Below are positions 48,833 to 57,809 of a DNA stretch of 64,000 nucleotides, in pieces. The translations under genes and the position numbers were made by a program. The notes under the pieces are model-generated. The model was not told the origin of the DNA, ran no database searches, and saw nothing but the letters and a program-made list of their open reading frames with translations. The stretch is from the NCBI GenBank assembly GCA_963757115.1, contig CAVWQV010000004.1, forward strand, positions 124,001 to 188,000. The letters are read 5' to 3'. Source of the DNA: CAVWQV01 sp963757115 (GTDB lineage: Bacteria; Pseudomonadota; Alphaproteobacteria; Acetobacterales; Acetobacteraceae). The first letter of the stretch is position 1; every line of letters begins with the position of its first letter.

Positions 48833-50866
48833 ATGCCCCTGCCGCGCGCCCTTATGCAAATCGGCCTGAACGTGCTGCTCGACGGCGCGCTCGCGGCGGC
48901 TGCCGTCCCGGTGGCGCGCTTCATGGCCGCGCCTTCCTCGGATTGGCTCCATCCGCTCTGGTTGCCGCTGGTGGGCGCGGCCGCCATCCTGATCGCCGGC
49001 CTGCCGTTCCGTCTTTCGCTCCAATACTGGCGGTTCGCCGGCCTCGGCGACCTGCTGGGCGTCGCCGGATGCAGCGTGCTCGGGGCCATCCTGTATGCGC
49101 TCGGCTCAGCGCTCGCGCATCTCCCGGAGCCGAACCCTGCGCTGCCCGTCATCCACGCGCTGACCGTGCTGGTGATGCTGGGCGCCCCGCGCGTGCTGTA
49201 TCGCCGGATGCAAGTGCGCCGGAGCACCGCTGCTTTTGCCTGGGCGGAGGGCGCCGGCGGGGTGCAGCCCGTACTGCTCGCGGGATCGGGAGAGGATGCG
49301 GATCTTTTTCTGCGCGCGCTGGCGCAGGATCGGCTGCAACCCTTGCGGGTAACGGGCATTCTCGCCCTCGGGGCGCGGCAGACCGGCCGTCGCATCCAGG
49401 GTGCCCCGATCCTCGGCACGGTGGCCGACGCCGCCGCGGTGCTCGACCGCCTCGCCGCCGAGGCGAAACTACCCACGGTGCTGGTGGTGGTGACGCCGGA
49501 CATCGCCGGCGCTTCCCTGCGCAGCCTGCTGCGGGACGCTGACGACCACGGGCTGCTGGTCCGACGTGCATCCCGTCCGACCCTTTTGCATCCCGCCTCG
49601 CAGTCGGTGGGCCTCGAACTGAAGCCGGTGGCGATCGAGGAGCTGCTCAACCGCCCGCAAGTGCCGCTCGACCGCGAGGGCATGGCACGGCTGATCCGGG
49701 GCCGGAGGGTGATCGTCACGGGCGCGGGCGGCACCATCGGCAGCGAGCTGGCGCGCCAGGTCGCCGCGTTCGGGCCGCAGCGGCTCGTGCTGCTCGACAA
49801 CGGCGAGTACGCGCTGTGGCAGATCGACCTCGAGCTGGCGGAGGCGCACCCGGACGTGCCCCGGGAGGCGCTGATCGCCGACATCCGCGACGAGAGCCGC
49901 ATCCGCGCGGTGTTCGAGCAAGCCAGGCCGGAGCTCGTGTTCCACGCCGCCGCGCTGAAGCACGTACCGATGGTGGAGGATAACCCGGGGGAAGGGCTGC
50001 TCACCAACGCGGTCGGCACCCGGCACGTGGCCGACGCGGCGCGCGCGGCGGGCGCCTCTGCCATGGTGCTGATCTCGACCGACAAGGCGGTCAACCCGAC
50101 CAGCGTCATGGGCGCCTCGAAGCGGCTGGCCGAGATGTACTGCCAGGCGCTCGACGTGCAGGCGCGCGACGCGCAGGCGCGCGCGGCCCGCGGTTCGGCC
50201 ATGCGTTGCGTAACGGTCCGATTCGGCAACGTGCTCGGCAGCACGGGCTCCGTGGTGCCGTTGTTTCAACGCCAACTCGAGCGCGGCGGGCCACTCACCG
50301 TCACGCATCCGGATATGCAGCGCTACTTCATGACGGTTCGCGAGGCGGTCGGGCTGGTGCTGCAAGCGAGCGTGCTCGGCACCGGGGACGCCCTGCGGTC
50401 CGGGCAGGACGGCGGTATCTTCGTCCTGGACATGGGCGAGCCGGTCAAAATCGTTGAACTCGCACGGCAGATGATCCGGCTTGCCGGGCTGCGTCCGGAC
50501 GAGGACGTGGCGATCCGCTTCACCGGCCTGCGCCCGGGTGAGAAGCTGTTCGAGGAGCTGTTCCACGGCCGCGAGCCGCCAACGCCAACGGGGTTCCCGG
50601 GGCTGCTAATGGCCGCGCCGCGCACCGCCGATCCCGCCGTCGTCGGCCGCGCGCTCGACGAGATCGCCGCCGCGTGCCGGAGCGGACAGCCGGTTGCGGC
50701 GCTGGCGACGCTCGCGCGGCTGGTGCCCGAGTTCGAGCACGCCACGAGCGGTGCTGCGGCCCGGCCCGCGCCCCCCGACCCCCTCCGCTTCCACGCGAGA
50801 GAGAGCCGAAAGCCCGCTTCCCCGCTTGCGGGAGAGGGTTGGGTGCGCGAGCAGGGCGTGACATAG
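48833..50866 (+). CDS. CapD/WbpM-type nucleotide-sugar 4,6-dehydratase, membrane bound
   Basis: About 677 residues. Four N-terminal membrane spans (to about residue 115), a CoA-binding-like Rossmann domain, then an SDR dehydratase domain: NAD motif VTGAGGTIGSELA, catalytic ISTDKAVNPTSVMGASKR (Ser-Thr-Asp-Lys with the Met-Lys pair of long-type dehydratases). Makes a UDP-4-keto-6-deoxy sugar for surface glycan or protein glycosylation. Start ATG at 48833. The DegT aminotransferase downstream would use the keto sugar. The last residues are encoded by a palindromic repeat unit. Confidence 0.92.
   Translation: MPLPRALMQIGLNVLLDGALAAAAVPVARFMAAPSSDWLHPLWLPLVGAAAILIAGLPFRLSLQYWRFAGLGDLLGVAGCSVLGAILYALGSALAHLPEPNPALPVIHALTVLVMLGAPRVLYRRMQVRRSTAAFAWAEGAGGVQPVLLAGSGEDADLFLRALAQDRLQPLRVTGILALGARQTGRRIQGAPILGTVADAAAVLDRLAAEAKLPTVLVVVTPDIAGASLRSLLRDADDHGLLVRRASRPTLLHPASQSVGLELKPVAIEELLNRPQVPLDREGMARLIRGRRVIVTGAGGTIGSELARQVAAFGPQRLVLLDNGEYALWQIDLELAEAHPDVPREALIADIRDESRIRAVFEQARPELVFHAAALKHVPMVEDNPGEGLLTNAVGTRHVADAARAAGASAMVLISTDKAVNPTSVMGASKRLAEMYCQALDVQARDAQARAARGSAMRCVTVRFGNVLGSTGSVVPLFQRQLERGGPLTVTHPDMQRYFMTVREAVGLVLQASVLGTGDALRSGQDGGIFVLDMGEPVKIVELARQMIRLAGLRPDEDVAIRFTGLRPGEKLFEELFHGREPPTPTGFPGLLMAAPRTADPAVVGRALDEIAAACRSGQPVAALATLARLVPEFEHATSGAAARPAPPDPLRFHARESRKPASPLAGEGWVREQGVT
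50821..50832. repeat. REP-like palindrome at the end of the dehydratase gene
   Basis: CCCGC-TT-GCGGG embedded in a GC-rich stretch coding for the last residues (PLAGEGWVREQG). This wording is typical of interspersed palindromic units read through by genes in this bacterial group. The element ends just before the DegT gene. Confidence 0.45.
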
Positions 50867-50875
50867 GCAGTTCCC

Positions 50876-52012
50876 ATGCCCCTTCCCGCCATTCCGTTTC
50901 TTGACCTTAAGGCGCAGCAGAAGCGCATCGAACCGGAGCTGCGTCGCCGGCTCGACGCGGTTCTTGGGCATTGCCAATTCGTGCTCGGCCCAGAAGTCGG
51001 CGAACTCGAGGAAAAGCTGGCCACGTTCTGCGGCGCGCGACATTGCGTCGGCGTGAGCTCCGGCACCGACGCGCTGCAGATCGCGCTGATGGCCGAGGAG
51101 ATCGGCCCGGGCGACGCCGTGTTCCTGCCCGCCTTCACCTACACGGCAACCGCCGAGGTGCCGCTGGTGCTCGGAGCGACGCCGGTGTTCGTGGACGTGG
51201 ACCCGCGCACGTTCCAGATCGACCCCGCACACCTTGAGCGCCGCATTGCCGAGGTGAAGGCGGCCGGCCCGTTGCGCCCGGCCGCGCTGATCGGCGTCGA
51301 TCTGTTCGGCCAGCCGGCGGACTGGCCGGCGCTCAACAGCATCGCGGCGCGCGCGGAGCTGTTCACCTTGGACGACGCCGCGCAAAGCTTCGGAGCGAAA
51401 CTCCATGGCCGCACGCTCGGCGCCTGGGCCGACGCGACGGCGGCCAGTTTCTTTCCATCGAAACCATTGGGTGCCTACGGCGACGGCGGCGCGTTGTTCA
51501 CCGACAGCGACGAACGGGCCGCGTTGTATCGCAGCCTTCGCACCCATGGCGAGGGAACGACGCGCTACGAGGTGCTGCGCACCGGGGTGAATGGCCGGCT
51601 CGATACGATGCAGGCGGCCGTGTTGCTGGCGAAGCTGACGGTGTTCGAGGCCGAGCTTGCCCGCCGCGCCGAGATCGCGGCGTTCTACGACGCGCATCTC
51701 CGCGGCGTGGTCGAGGTGCCCGCCCGGGTGCCGGGCTCGGACAGCGCCTGGGCGATCTATTCGGTGCTGCTCCCGCCCGGGACCGACCGCCCGCGCTTGC
51801 AGGCAACGATGCGCGAGGCGGGCGTGCCGACCGCGATCTACTACCCGCGTCCGCTGCACCGTCAGCCGGCCTATCAGGCGCATCACGACGGCTCCGCGCT
51901 GCCGGTGTCGGACGCACTGTCCGAACGCATTCTGGCGCTGCCGATCCACCCCGACCTCGATGACGCGGCTGCCGCGCGCGTGTGCGACGCGCTGAGGAGC
52001 GCGCTGAGCTAG
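50876..52012 (+). CDS. DegT/DnrJ/EryC1/StrS aminotransferase
   Basis: 378 residues, ATG at 50876. PLP-dependent sugar aminotransferase fold: PFLDLKAQQKRIEPEL, CVGVSSGTDALQIALMAEEI, the PLP-phosphate and Asp region TLDDAAQSFGAKLHG, and the Schiff-base Lys in FFPSKPLGAYGDGGALF. It converts 4-keto or 3-keto nucleotide sugars to amino sugars, matching the dehydratase 10 bp upstream. Intact. Confidence 0.93.
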   Translation: MPLPAIPFLDLKAQQKRIEPELRRRLDAVLGHCQFVLGPEVGELEEKLATFCGARHCVGVSSGTDALQIALMAEEIGPGDAVFLPAFTYTATAEVPLVLGATPVFVDVDPRTFQIDPAHLERRIAEVKAAGPLRPAALIGVDLFGQPADWPALNSIAARAELFTLDDAAQSFGAKLHGRTLGAWADATAASFFPSKPLGAYGDGGALFTDSDERAALYRSLRTHGEGTTRYEVLRTGVNGRLDTMQAAVLLAKLTVFEAELARRAEIAAFYDAHLRGVVEVPARVPGSDSAWAIYSVLLPPGTDRPRLQATMREAGVPTAIYYPRPLHRQPAYQAHHDGSALPVSDALSERILALPIHPDLDDAAAARVCDALRSALS

Positions 52013-52588
52013 GGTCGGAACTCACAACCAGTAGCTGACGAATGGCGGCGACCTGGACGGCGGCAATTGCGGCGCGGAGCTCCGACCCGTCGGTCGGGTA
52101 GGACTATCGCAGCGAAGCCGGATCGGCACGAAGTCCCGGGCAGTCGATGCCGGCCGTCGCAGATCGCTCAAAAGTTATTTCACGTCGGTCCAGGAGCCTG
52201 GCGGCAACGTGCCGGATGGCTTGAGGAGTTCCCCTTGGTCCGCGTCGACCGGCGGGATGAATCGAGACTTCCTGCACCCCACACCTCGCAGCGCCGCTCG
52301 TGCCGATCGCTCGACCTCGCGGCGCAGTCGAGCCGGGCGCTGATCAGCTGACGCATCGTATGGTATGGTTCCGTAATGCACCGGGACGCTCGAGCGAGTT
52401 GGTCCGAAACGGGGCGCGACGACCTATCGGCCGTTTCGGCTCGCATGCCGGCTTTACATGTCGATGAACGCTGCCGACTTGACACGGGCCGGCGCATCAC
52501 GCCCGCAATCAACCTTGGCCACGTTAAGGCCGCATTGAACCGTATCAGCTATGAGTAGTTGGCGTCGGTATCGAACAGGAGTTGCGTC
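52013..52588. other. 576-bp stretch without a supported gene
   Basis: No open frame here has a recognisable motif, ribosome site or coding-like third-position bias that I can judge by eye. A 60-codon frame at 52376-52558 and an overlapping 110-codon minus-strand frame are both weak. Small inverted sequences such as TCCGACCCGTCGGTCGG near 52080 are seen. It may hold a degraded gene or a long leader for the lipoprotein gene. Confidence 0.4.
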
Positions 52589-52939
52589 TTGTTGGCCAAC
52601 CGACGCCGCGGTCTGATCTACGGAGTGGCGATGGTCGCACTTCAGTTCTCGCTTGCAGGTTGCGCTCGCCATGAGCCTGCACCGGCGATAGCCCATTCCC
52701 GGCCGTCGCATTCGGTGCGGGCCGCGAACCGGCGGGGTGTGCCGCCGCCCACGGTCGGGCGGAACGCGAGCGAGCCCGCTGGCGCTTCTACGCCCGGGGC
52801 GGCGCTGTCAGCGTCGGACAAGAACGATCTGTTCCAACGCTTTGATGAGTGGGAAAGCCGCCAATCGAGCGCGGGAGCAACGAATGATCACGGTTCGGTA
52901 GCGGGCGCGGAGCTCGCCTGTTGCGAGCCGAGCCGTTGA
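52589..52939 (+). CDS. small lipoprotein
   Basis: 116 residues from a TTG at 52589 (AGGAG 7 bp upstream; TTG at 52592 also possible). Signal peptide with lipobox FSLAGC. The mature part is Pro/Ala/Arg-rich and ends with a helical segment DLFQRFDEWESRQ. The stop overlaps the next gene's start as TTGA. A short helical segment of similar style ends the next protein (RELFNQYLSRR). Function unknown. Confidence 0.5.
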   Translation: MLANRRRGLIYGVAMVALQFSLAGCARHEPAPAIAHSRPSHSVRAANRRGVPPPTVGRNASEPAGASTPGAALSASDKNDLFQRFDEWESRQSSAGATNDHGSVAGAELACCEPSR

Positions 52940-54030
52940 ACGTGCCGCTGGTCTCTCTCGCCCTGCAGCAAGGCGGCGCCGCCGGCGAGGTTCCGCCGCG
53001 TGGTGTGGTGGTCACGACGTCCAGTCAGACTCCGGTTGCCGCTCTGACCGAAGCGCTCCTGAGCGGCCAGCGCTGTGTCGCATTGACCGGCGAGCCCGGG
53101 GTCAGCCGGTCCGCCATCGTGGATCGGTTCTCCATTCGCCTGGTCGAGGCGGGAGCCGGCGTGATCCGGGTCCGGAACACCGCGCCGGGGCCGCTCGGAG
53201 TGAGCCGGCTGGTCGCCCTCCTGGTAGGCAGTCCGTTCACCGGCGTTGGCCGGGGCGTCGACGATGAGTTGCAGCGCGTGGTCGGTGTGTTGACCGCTTC
53301 TTCGTATCGAGGAAAGCGTCTGGTCCTGCTGATCGAACACGCGGAAAGCCTGGATGGGCCAGCCTTAGCCATGCTCCGGCTGCTTCCCGACCTGCCGCGC
53401 GAGGGATCGCCCCCCGCGCAGATCGCGCTCGTGGGCCGAAGCGGCCTGTGGACGCTGCTTGCCGAACCGGCGCACGCCGGGTCGGGCCAGGACGAGATCC
53501 CGCCTCCCGCTCCCGTCGCCATCGAAGCGACGCGCGAAGTCGGCTATGTCGCCCCGAGCGAGTGGTCGTCGATGCTTTCCTCGTTCGAGCCCGAAGGGGA
53601 GGGCAATCGCGGCGGCGTCTTCGCCGGGCTCTCGCCTCCGCATGCTCTCCGCCGCTGGGTCATCGCGTTATTACTCGCGGGAGGCGGAATGATCGCGGTC
53701 AGCTTTCTGGCCTACCACGCGTTCTACCGGGGGTTGCCGTTCCGGCCGGCTTCGCAGCCGCTCGCCGTCGCGAGCCCGACTGCTTCCGCGCCGCCGCCTC
53801 CGGCCCGATCGCTGGCTGCCCCCAACAATCCGACCGTCAATCCGCAACAAAGCGCGGGGCCGGTCACGCCAAAGCTTGAGGACACGAAGCCGCAGCCCGC
53901 GTCATCGGAAAAGCTGCGGCAGGATTTCGACGCCTTCCTGCTCAGGCAAGGTGGCGACATCGCGCGCTTGAACGAGGCGGACCGCCGAGAGCTCTTCAAT
54001 CAATATCTGAGCCGGCGAGCCGCCCACTAA
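52936..54030 (+). CDS. ExeA/GspA-like membrane ATPase with altered Walker A
   Basis: About 364 residues, TTG start in a TTGA overlap with the lipoprotein gene. The N-terminal domain resembles ExeA/GspA AAA proteins: ALTGEPGVSRSAIV takes the place of Walker A but has Arg where Lys is needed, and the Walker B-like strand is RLVLLIEHAESLDG. One membrane helix (about residues 250-270, WVIALLLAGGGMIAVSFLAY) and a Pro-rich periplasmic tail follow. The Lys loss suggests it binds or senses instead of hydrolysing ATP. The two-gene unit with the lipoprotein suggests an envelope-spanning pair. Confidence 0.6.
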   Translation: MNVPLVSLALQQGGAAGEVPPRGVVVTTSSQTPVAALTEALLSGQRCVALTGEPGVSRSAIVDRFSIRLVEAGAGVIRVRNTAPGPLGVSRLVALLVGSPFTGVGRGVDDELQRVVGVLTASSYRGKRLVLLIEHAESLDGPALAMLRLLPDLPREGSPPAQIALVGRSGLWTLLAEPAHAGSGQDEIPPPAPVAIEATREVGYVAPSEWSSMLSSFEPEGEGNRGGVFAGLSPPHALRRWVIALLLAGGGMIAVSFLAYHAFYRGLPFRPASQPLAVASPTASAPPPPARSLAAPNNPTVNPQQSAGPVTPKLEDTKPQPASSEKLRQDFDAFLLRQGGDIARLNEADRRELFNQYLSRRAAH

Positions 54031-54040
54031 AGCGCGTCGC

Positions 54041-54247
54041 CTATTCGGTCTTGTCCTTCACATAGGTTCCAGCGTGGTCGATCGCGTTGCCGGTAGCTTC
54101 ACCCGCCCGGCCGACCGCGCTGCCGGTCGCCGTGCCGGCGCGGTCCAAGGCGGCCCCGGCCCGGGTCGCGGGCTCATCTCGCTCGCAGGCGGCCAGACCG
54201 AGCAGGGCCACGCCAGCGAGGAGCACCGAAGCCAACCGCATCACCAT
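54041..54247 (-). CDS. small lipoprotein, entericidin-like
   Basis: 68 residues from the ATG at 54247 (GGGAGAAG upstream; a second ATG follows two codons later). Lipobox LGLAAC, then a short helical, Ala/Gly/Asp-rich tail with regular TGSAVGRAGEATGNAIDHAG repeats. Size and style recall entericidin-type lipoproteins and small stress-linked envelope peptides. Function not assigned. Confidence 0.6.
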   Translation of the reverse strand: MVMRLASVLLAGVALLGLAACERDEPATRAGAALDRAGTATGSAVGRAGEATGNAIDHAGTYVKDKTE

Positions 54248-54367
54248 CTCTTCTCCCTTCGGTTCATGAACCATACCGGTCGCCCGGTCAGCCAGTCGGA
54301 CCTCGCCTCAGCGTCTTTCACGCCGAACGGCGGCGGGCACTGGAAGTTGCCGCTTCCGCCACGGCCC

Positions 54368-54832
54368 TTACCGGCGCGCGGTTTCCCTTGCAGCGGTCGC
54401 CAAGCGGTCCACGCGCTCGTTCATCGGGTCGCCTGCGTGGCCGCGCACCCAGCGCCAATCCACGGTGTGCCGGGCGGTCGCCTCCAGCAGCCGCCGCCAC
54501 AAATCGGTGTTGGCGACAGGGTCGCCCGCGGCGTTGCGCCAATTGCGCTTCACCCAGCCCCGGTGCCAGAGCGTGATGCCGTTGCGGACATACTCGCTAT
54601 CAGTATGCAGGACGACGCGGCACGGGCGGGTGAGCGCCTCCAGCGCGGCCGACGCCGCAGTCAGCTCCATGCGGTTGTTGGTCGTGGCCGGCTCTGCGCC
54701 CGACAGCTCGCGCTCCTGGCCGCGCGACCGCAAGATCGCCGCCCAGCCGCCCGGGCCCGGGTTCGGCTTGCACCCCCCATCCGTCCAGATCTCGACCGCG
54801 GGCTCGCTTGCGGTTGGCGGCTCAGAGTCCAT
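54368..54832 (-). CDS. rnhA: ribonuclease HI
   Basis: 154 residues from the ATG at 54832. Catalytic acids are in EIWTDGGCKPNPGPGGW (first Asp), NNRMELTAA (Glu) and LHTDSEYVRNG (Asp), with the final Asp in GDPMNERVDRLAT. It degrades RNA in RNA-DNA hybrids. It overlaps the end of the thrB gene, as in other alphaproteobacteria. Confidence 0.95.
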   Translation of the reverse strand: MDSEPPTASEPAVEIWTDGGCKPNPGPGGWAAILRSRGQERELSGAEPATTNNRMELTAASAALEALTRPCRVVLHTDSEYVRNGITLWHRGWVKRNWRNAAGDPVANTDLWRRLLEATARHTVDWRWVRGHAGDPMNERVDRLATAARETARR

Positions 54833-55785
54833 AAGCCGCTTCGTCGCGCGCGCGCAGGTGGAACCGGAGCCGGCGCCAGTATTCCAGGGGATCCTTGCGG
54901 ATAACGAACGCGCCCGCAGGCGTGTGAAGCCAATCATACAGCCGCGTCAGCACGAACCGCAGCGCCGCACCTTGGCACAACACGGGCAATGCGACCCGTT
55001 CGGCCATCGAAATGGGGCGCACCCCGTTGTAGCCGGAGAGCAGCAGCCGCGCCTTCGTCACGTTCAAGGAGATGTCGGGCTCGAAGCACCATGCGTTGAG
55101 GCAGATCGCCACGTCATAGGCCAGGAGGTCGGTTGCACGCGAAGTAGAAGTCGATGATCCCCGAGACGCGACCCTCGAGGAAGAACACGTTGTCGGGAAA
55201 CAGGTCGGCGTGGATATGCCCGCCCGGCAGCGTCGCCCGGCCAGCCGGCCAGGACATCGGCGAGCGCGGCATCGAGCTCGGCCGCAAGGCCGGGCTGCAA
55301 CTCGTCCGCGCGCGACCGGACACGATCAAGCAGCGACGGCCAGCCTGCCGGCCCGAGCGCGTTGGGCCGAACCGGTGCGTAGCCCGCGCCCGCCAGGTGG
55401 AGCGCGCGCCAATGCTGCGCCGAGTGGCCCGCAATGCTCCGGGCGCACGCGACGCGGCCAGACGCCGGGGAGGAAGGTGGTGATCGCGGCGCTCCGCCCG
55501 GCACAGCGCGCGCAAGGAAGCGCCGTCGCGCCCCCGCACCGGCAGCGGGCAGTCAATGCCCTGTCCGGCCAGATGCTCCATCAGCCCAAGGAACCACGGC
55601 AGCTCCGCCGGATCGACACGCTTTTCGTAAAGCGTAAGGATGTAGTCGCCCCTCGTGGTGCGAAGCGAGAAATTGCTGTTCTCGACACCTTCGGCGATGC
55701 CCCGGAACGCTACCGCCGAGCCGATGTCGTACTCAGCGAGCAACGCCACGACCGCGTCGTCCGAAACCTCGGTGTAGACCGCCAC
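54822..55785 (-). CDS. thrB: homoserine kinase type II (ThrB), four frameshifts
   Basis: About 320 residues corrected. N-terminal lobe MAVYTEVSDDAVVALLAEYD and GVENSNFSLRT; catalytic loop GHIHADLFPDNVFF, then the Mg-binding GIIDFYFACTD. C-terminal block AICLNAWCFEPD is family specific. It phosphorylates homoserine in threonine synthesis. Indels at about 55493, 55400, 55248 and 55135 are needed to join the pieces (for example LCGRSAAITTFLPG, then ALHLAGAGYAPVRP). The 13-bp gap to ispH and overlap with rnhA give one operon. Confidence 0.88.
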
Positions 55786-55798
55786 CGGCGCGCGCCGA

Positions 55799-56776
55799 TC
55801 AGGCGAGCGGGGCCGGAAGCTTGAACACCAGGTTCTCCTGCGTGACCGTCCGCTCCTCGACCGACAGCGTGTAACGGTCGCGCAGCCGCGCGATCAGGCG
55901 CTCGACCAGGCTCTCGGGCGCGGACGCGCCGGCCGTGATCCCGAGCGTGCGAACGCGGTCGAGCACCGACCAGTCGAGGTCTTCCACCTTCGGCAACAGC
56001 AACGCCGCGCTCGCTCCGGCGCGCTCCGCCACTTCGCGCAGCCGTTGCGAATTGGAGGAGTTCGGGCTGCCGATCACGATCACGAGGTCGCAATCGGACG
56101 CGATCGCCTTGACCGCCTCCTGCCGGTTGGTCGTGGCGTAGCAGATATCCTCGTGCTTCGGCCCTACGATCTGGGGGAAGCGGTCGCTGCAGGATGCCGA
56201 CACGATCTCGGCGGTGTCGTCGACCGAGAGCGTGGTCTGGGTGATAAAGGCGAGCTTGGCGGTATCCGGCGGGACGACGGCCGCGGCCTCTTCGGCGTCC
56301 TGCACCAGGGTCATCGCAGCCGGGGGCAGCTGGCCCATCGTACCTTCGACCTCCGGATGCCCAAGCATGGCCGATCATAGGATGATGGCGGTGTCCGGGC
56401 CGCCTCGGCGAAATGCCGCTCGGCTTCCCGATGCACCTTGCTGACCAGCGGGCAGGTGGCGTCGAGATAAGTGAGGTTGCGCCGCTGCGCCTCGGCCGGG
56501 ACGGATTTGGGCACGCCATGGGCGGAGAACACCACAGGCGCGTCGGCCGGCACCTCGGCCAGATCCTCGACGAAGATCGCGCCCTGGGTTTCGAGCGCTT
56601 CCACCACGGTGCGGTTGTGCACGATCTCATGCCGCACATAGACCGGGGCGCTGATAGCGGCGCAGCGCTTCCTCGACGACGCGGATGGCGCGGTCGACCC
56701 CGGCGCAGAAGCCGCGCGGTCCGGCCAGCAGGACGCGAAGGGGAGGGTTTGGCGAGATAGATTGGGCTTGGGGCAC
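55799..56776 (-). CDS. ispH: 4-hydroxy-3-methylbut-2-enyl diphosphate reductase IspH, frameshifted
   Basis: About 325 residues corrected, the last enzyme of the non-mevalonate isoprenoid route. Its three cluster cysteines are in GPRGFCAGVDRAI, YLDATCPLVSKVH and EDICYATTNRQ. The start is a GTG at 56776 (PQAQSISPNPPLRVLLAG). One extra C at about 56640 changes the frame between RRYQ and RPVYVRHEIV. A cluster of at least three indels at about 56355-56395 lies between VHREAERHF and GHPEVEGTMG. The enzyme is essential where no mevalonate route exists, so the breaks are most likely sequence errors. Confidence 0.9.
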
Positions 56777-56887
56777 GTGGCCGCATCGCCCCTTTCGCTC
56801 CCGGCTGTCAAGGTAGAAGCGCGCGGCCCTGTTGTTGTCGCAAGGTGTTGCCGGAGATATGCCGTGGGCTACCCCTTGGAGTCGCCC

Positions 56888-57460
56888 ATGCCCCCAGGCC
56901 CGTCGCCACGTGCCGCATCTCGGCCGCTGCCATCCTCGCTTTGGCTGCTGGCCGGGCTTGGAGCCGCGGCCAGCCTCGCCGGGTGCGGCGGATCGGGCTC
57001 CGCCCAGTTCCCACCCGCCTGCCCGCATGCCGGCATCCTGGCTGACGCTGCCGATCTGACCCGCTTCCGGCAAGGCGCGGCCGGGCGCGATCTGACCGAC
57101 ATGGCGGTGGACGGGCGCATTACCGGCGTCTCCGGGGTGTGCTCGCACAATGAGCGCAATACGGACGTGACTGTGGCCGTTTCCATGCAGCTCGCGCGCG
57201 GCCCGGCCTATGGCTCCGGGCGGATGGACGTGCCGTTCTTCGTCGTCGTCGCGCGGAATCGCGAGGTGCTGGACAAGCAGATCTACCGGGTCAATCCGAA
57301 CTTTGCCCCGAACGCCGACACGACGCGCCTGACCACCGACCCGGTCACCTTGACCCTGCCCACCAGCGCGTCACGGCCCGGTTCGAGCTACGACGTGGTG
57401 GTCGGGTTCCAGCTCAGCCCGGACGAGGTCGCCTTCAACCGGCGGCGTGGCCCGCGCTAG
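56888..57460 (+). CDS. hypothetical lipoprotein
   Basis: 190 residues from the ATG at 56888. Lipoprotein signal with lipobox SLAGC near residue 32. The mature domain is beta-rich (ITGVSGVCSHNERNTDVTVA, FFVVVARNREVLDKQIYRV, YDVVVGFQLSPDEVAFNRRR) and looks like a single small domain of unknown function seen in alphaproteobacteria. Divergent from ispH. Confidence 0.7.
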   Translation: MPPGPSPRAASRPLPSSLWLLAGLGAAASLAGCGGSGSAQFPPACPHAGILADAADLTRFRQGAAGRDLTDMAVDGRITGVSGVCSHNERNTDVTVAVSMQLARGPAYGSGRMDVPFFVVVARNREVLDKQIYRVNPNFAPNADTTRLTTDPVTLTLPTSASRPGSSYDVVVGFQLSPDEVAFNRRRGPR

Positions 57461-57527
57461 GCGCGGCCCCTCCCAATAATGTTGCGCCGCATGGCGGGCT
57501 GCGTCATGGTGCACGTGTTCCGTGCAT

Positions 57528-57733
57528 CCGGCGCGGGAGAGTGCGAGCCTGTTCGGGCTCGCCGCCGAAGGCGCAACCGGCCCCCGGAAACGCTCAGGCT
57601 CACAGGACCGCGCCGGGATCGGGCCTCTGGAAAGCCGGCTGGGCTGCGTGCCTCGCCGCACCGACGGAGAAAGGGTCGCGGCCCGCTGCGGATCGTGACC
57701 CGAATCTCTCAGGTTCCGCGACAGAGGGGGGTC
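57528..57733 (+). ncRNA. tandem glycine riboswitch upstream of gcvT
   Basis: Two aptamers in a row. The first (about 57528-57616) is closed by a perfect 9-bp P1 stem CCGGCGCGG / CCGCGCCGG and holds the hallmarks GGGAGAG, CCGAAGGCGCAA, AAACGCTCAGGC and CACAGGACCG. The second (about 57620-57733) has GGAAAG, CACCGACGGAGAAAGG, CCGAATCTCTCAGG and GACAGAGGGG. Glycine binding would switch on expression of the glycine cleavage genes. About 77 bp remain for the switch before the gcvT start. It follows a convincing consensus and the expected gene. Confidence 0.9.
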
Positions 57734-57809
57734 GGAAGGCGTGCCGACGCGTTCGGCTCGCACTGCTCGCCGGCGCTGGGTCGGCGGGCGATCCGACGCG
57801 GAGCGGCCG

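Noticed and set aside
52376..52558. A 60-codon frame in the gap before the small lipoprotein
   Set aside because: No ribosome site, no motif, and base use does not look coding by eye.
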